From the NCBI GenBank assembly GCA_963782415.1, contig CAWAJT010000009.1, forward strand, positions 186,001-250,000: DNA of 64,000 nucleotides. Reading direction: 5' to 3'. The notes beneath the pieces were generated by a model. It did not search any database and was not told where the DNA came from. It was given only the letters and a program-made list of their open reading frames with translations. The position numbers and the translations under genes were made by a program. Shown here one piece after another: positions 62,271 through 64,000 of the stretch; within the stretch, counting starts at the first letter, position 1; the number at the start of each line of letters is the position of its first letter. The stretch comes from Bog-473 sp963782415 (GTDB lineage: Bacteria; Actinomycetota; Acidimicrobiia; Acidimicrobiales; RAAP-2).

Positions 62271-62770
62271 CCTTTTTGATCCGGATCTCGAGGAGACGAT
62301 CTCCAGCTCGATGAGGGGCTGCCTTCGCGGGCTTCGCCGAAGCCATCCGCCCCAGCGATGAAGGAACGACCTTCCGCCGCGCCGGCTTCGGTTCTGACAC
62401 GTGACTGCGCTTGGCTCGCTCAGCCGCAGCTGAAGGTCCCGGCCTCGGGATCTCTACCCTGGGGAGTCACCTTCGATCGGGCCACCGGTGTGCTGAGCGC
62501 CCACCCCGAGGGGATCAGGCTTCAGTCGACTGAGCTCTAGGGCGAGCAACGGCACTCTGCCGAAACGGGATGCAGTCGTTCACCCTCAGAGCGAAGGACG
62601 AACGAAGGACGCCCGGCGAACCCAGGAAGACTGCGCCGCAGATAATCCTCATATGCCTTCGCTTGCGACATGCTCACACCACGACTCGCCCGAAGAACAC
62701 GGGTCAGCAACTTGGGGAACCAACTGTCTGCGGTACGTCGATTACAGGATCTGCACACGGGGGTAGTGAT
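62271..62770. other. Intergenic stretch with a possible He_PIG fragment
   Basis: A plus-strand frame near 62430-62510 reads GSLPWGVTFDRATGVLSAHP, similar to the putative-Ig (He_PIG) repeat of surface proteins. It is isolated and short, so only a remnant. Nothing else supported. Confidence 0.35.
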
Positions 62771-63604
62771 TCAGGCGCTCTTCGAGCAATGCACCAAAAG
62801 GTACTCCCAATCCATGACGGTTTTGCCCTTACCTCGATCGTGGCCGCGAGCGAGACTCACGAGCGCATCGTTGAGCGCGGCGGTTCGCCCCGGGTCGTCA
62901 GCGATGGCGCGGTACGCGGCCACCGTCGGTCCGTAGTTGGCTCTGAAGAAGTCGACGAAGGCTTGGGGGGTCGCAAAGGCTTCGACAGCAACTTCGTGGC
63001 GGGTGGCGGTGAAATCCGTGATCCGTTCCGCGAACAACTCCCGAACGTAGTCTTCGTCTCCCCACAGCGGAGGAGGTTGTGTCCCGAGGGGTGGGGGCGG
63101 GACAAATGGCTTCATAGCCGCAAACATCTGGCCGACGAAGCCAGCTGGAGTCCAACTGACAAGTCCGATCGTTCCACCGCGACGGCACACCCGAATCATC
63201 TCGTCGGCACTCGCTTGGTGATGGGGCGCGAACATGACGCCGACACAGGACAGAACGACGTCAAAGGATTCATCCTCGAACGGGAGCGCCTCGGCATCGG
63301 CTTCACGCCACGTGACGTCCGCGCCGCGTTGGGCGGCCAGGCGTCGGCCTGCGTCGAGCAACTCCGGCGAGAGATCGCAGGCAATGACCGAGGCGCCACG
63401 CAACGCGGCTGGGATAGCCACATTGCCGCACCCGCACGCGAGATCGAGCACCACGTCACCCTCTCGGACCCCGCAAGCGCCGACGAGAACCTCGCCCAAA
63501 TCAGGAATCACCTCAGAGGCGACCAGGGGGTAGTCGCCCATCGCCCACATCGCTCGATGACGGGACTTGAGTTCGGCATCGGCTGAGTCGTTCACGGATT
63601 GCAT
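62771..63604 (-). CDS. SAM-dependent methyltransferase (class I)
   Basis: A 277-residue enzyme. AGGAGGAGGAT precedes ATG 63604. SAM motif I VLDLACGCGNVAIPAALRG, motif II acidic residue after VIACDLSPELLDAG, DADALPF-like READAEALPFEDESFDVVLS (motif post I) and GGTIGLVSWTPAGFVGQM. Similar to the ubiE/menG-like class of small-molecule methyltransferases. Divergent from an HxlR regulator that may control it. Confidence 0.92.
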   Translation of the reverse strand: MQSVNDSADAELKSRHRAMWAMGDYPLVASEVIPDLGEVLVGACGVREGDVVLDLACGCGNVAIPAALRGASVIACDLSPELLDAGRRLAAQRGADVTWREADAEALPFEDESFDVVLSCVGVMFAPHHQASADEMIRVCRRGGTIGLVSWTPAGFVGQMFAAMKPFVPPPPLGTQPPPLWGDEDYVRELFAERITDFTATRHEVAVEAFATPQAFVDFFRANYGPTVAAYRAIADDPGRTAALNDALVSLARGHDRGKGKTVMDWEYLLVHCSKSA

Positions 63605-63711
63605 ATCCTCCTCCTGATTTTTGCTTCCGATCGGATCAATGCCTCTTGCATCATCGAGAGCCCCGGTCCCCGCCTCAAGTACAGAAACTGAACCGGGGGT
63701 ACAATTGCAGC

Positions 63712-64000
63712 ATGGAGGGTTATGGTCAGTTCTGTCCCGTGTCCAAGGCGGCCGAAGTGCTGTGCCAACGCTGGACTCCGCTCATTGTGCGCGAGCTCCT
63801 TGTCGGGAGCACGCGGTTCAATGAGGTGCGTCGTGGCGTACCCAAGTGTTCGCCGGCATTGCTCTCGAAGCGCCTCAAGGAGCTCGAGGCCAGCGGCATC
63901 GTCGATCGCATCAACGTGGGAGGCGGTGTCGCCTATCACCTGACTGAGGCAGGTCGAGAACTCTTGCCTGTCATCCAAGGGCTCGGAATATGGGGTCAGC
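63712..64000 (+). CDS. HxlR-family transcription regulator (partial, runs off the window)
   Basis: The first 96 residues of a winged-helix HxlR protein: FCPVSKAAEVLCQRWTPLIV, RELLVGSTRFNEVRRGVPKC, SPALLSKRLKELEASGIVDR. Cys 8 in the GQFCPV start is the position used for redox or electrophile sensing in some relatives. Divergent from the methyltransferase; the 107-bp space contains GTAC-N19-GTAC near 63679-63701. Confidence 0.9.
   Translation, partial: MEGYGQFCPVSKAAEVLCQRWTPLIVRELLVGSTRFNEVRRGVPKCSPALLSKRLKELEASGIVDRINVGGGVAYHLTEAGRELLPVIQGLGIWGQ

Overview
The window is high-GC DNA of an actinobacterium. The mec-cysO-cysM sulfur-carrier operon, an actinobacterial-type tmRNA, GTG starts with GTGA/ATGA overlaps, DUF929/VKOR and CtaG-type genes all fit Actinomycetota. 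A member of Acidimicrobiia is my best guess, but this is inferred from gene content and not proven.

Region 1 (1-5.16 kb) is conserved chromosome: a partial PilB-type ATPase, a Doc-type toxin with its putative antitoxin, mec-cysO-cysM (cysteine from O-phosphoserine with a thiocarboxylated carrier protein), smpB and ssrA (tmRNA). Every gene here is intact.

Region 2 (5.16-46.93 kb) is an accessory island built on the 3' end of ssrA. The last ~20 bp of the tmRNA gene (T-loop, 3' acceptor strand and discriminator base) recurs in the same orientation near 24.49 (degenerate), 27.32, 30.99, 34.03, 41.18 and 46.91 kb. Between these copies lie short segments, most with one functional theme and their own regulator: dedA-uppP-usp; an arsenic operon with ArsR and its operators; yeiH-rhodanese with a GntR regulator; a penicillin-binding protein, MFS pump and pseudogenes; and sco1-ctaG / blaI-M56-DUF929-VKOR with a double BlaI operator. 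Four copies, including the genuine one, are followed by a conserved inverted-repeat module. Several share a block upstream. No intact integrase is visible. The first segment (5.16-24.49 kb) is longest and most decayed: two IS110 copies (one truncated), duplicated fragments, and genes for a secreted glycosidase-like protein, extradiol dioxygenase, lipase, SGNH lipoprotein and cyclase.

Region 3 (46.93-64 kb) has no further clear ssrA copy. It starts with an IS3 OrfA remnant and an MFS pump, then small hypotheticals, a PAP2 phosphatase, a PAS-HD-GYP protein, a beta-propeller lipoprotein, an ECF-like sigma factor beside a membrane-anchored Asp-box protein, a GFA-type zinc protein, a secreted beta-helix protein, a collagen-like membrane protein, a methyltransferase and a partial HxlR regulator.

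At least eight accessory genes are each broken by what looks like a single-base frameshift, while the core genes at the left are intact. This is either decay in the island or assembly error; read-level data would decide.
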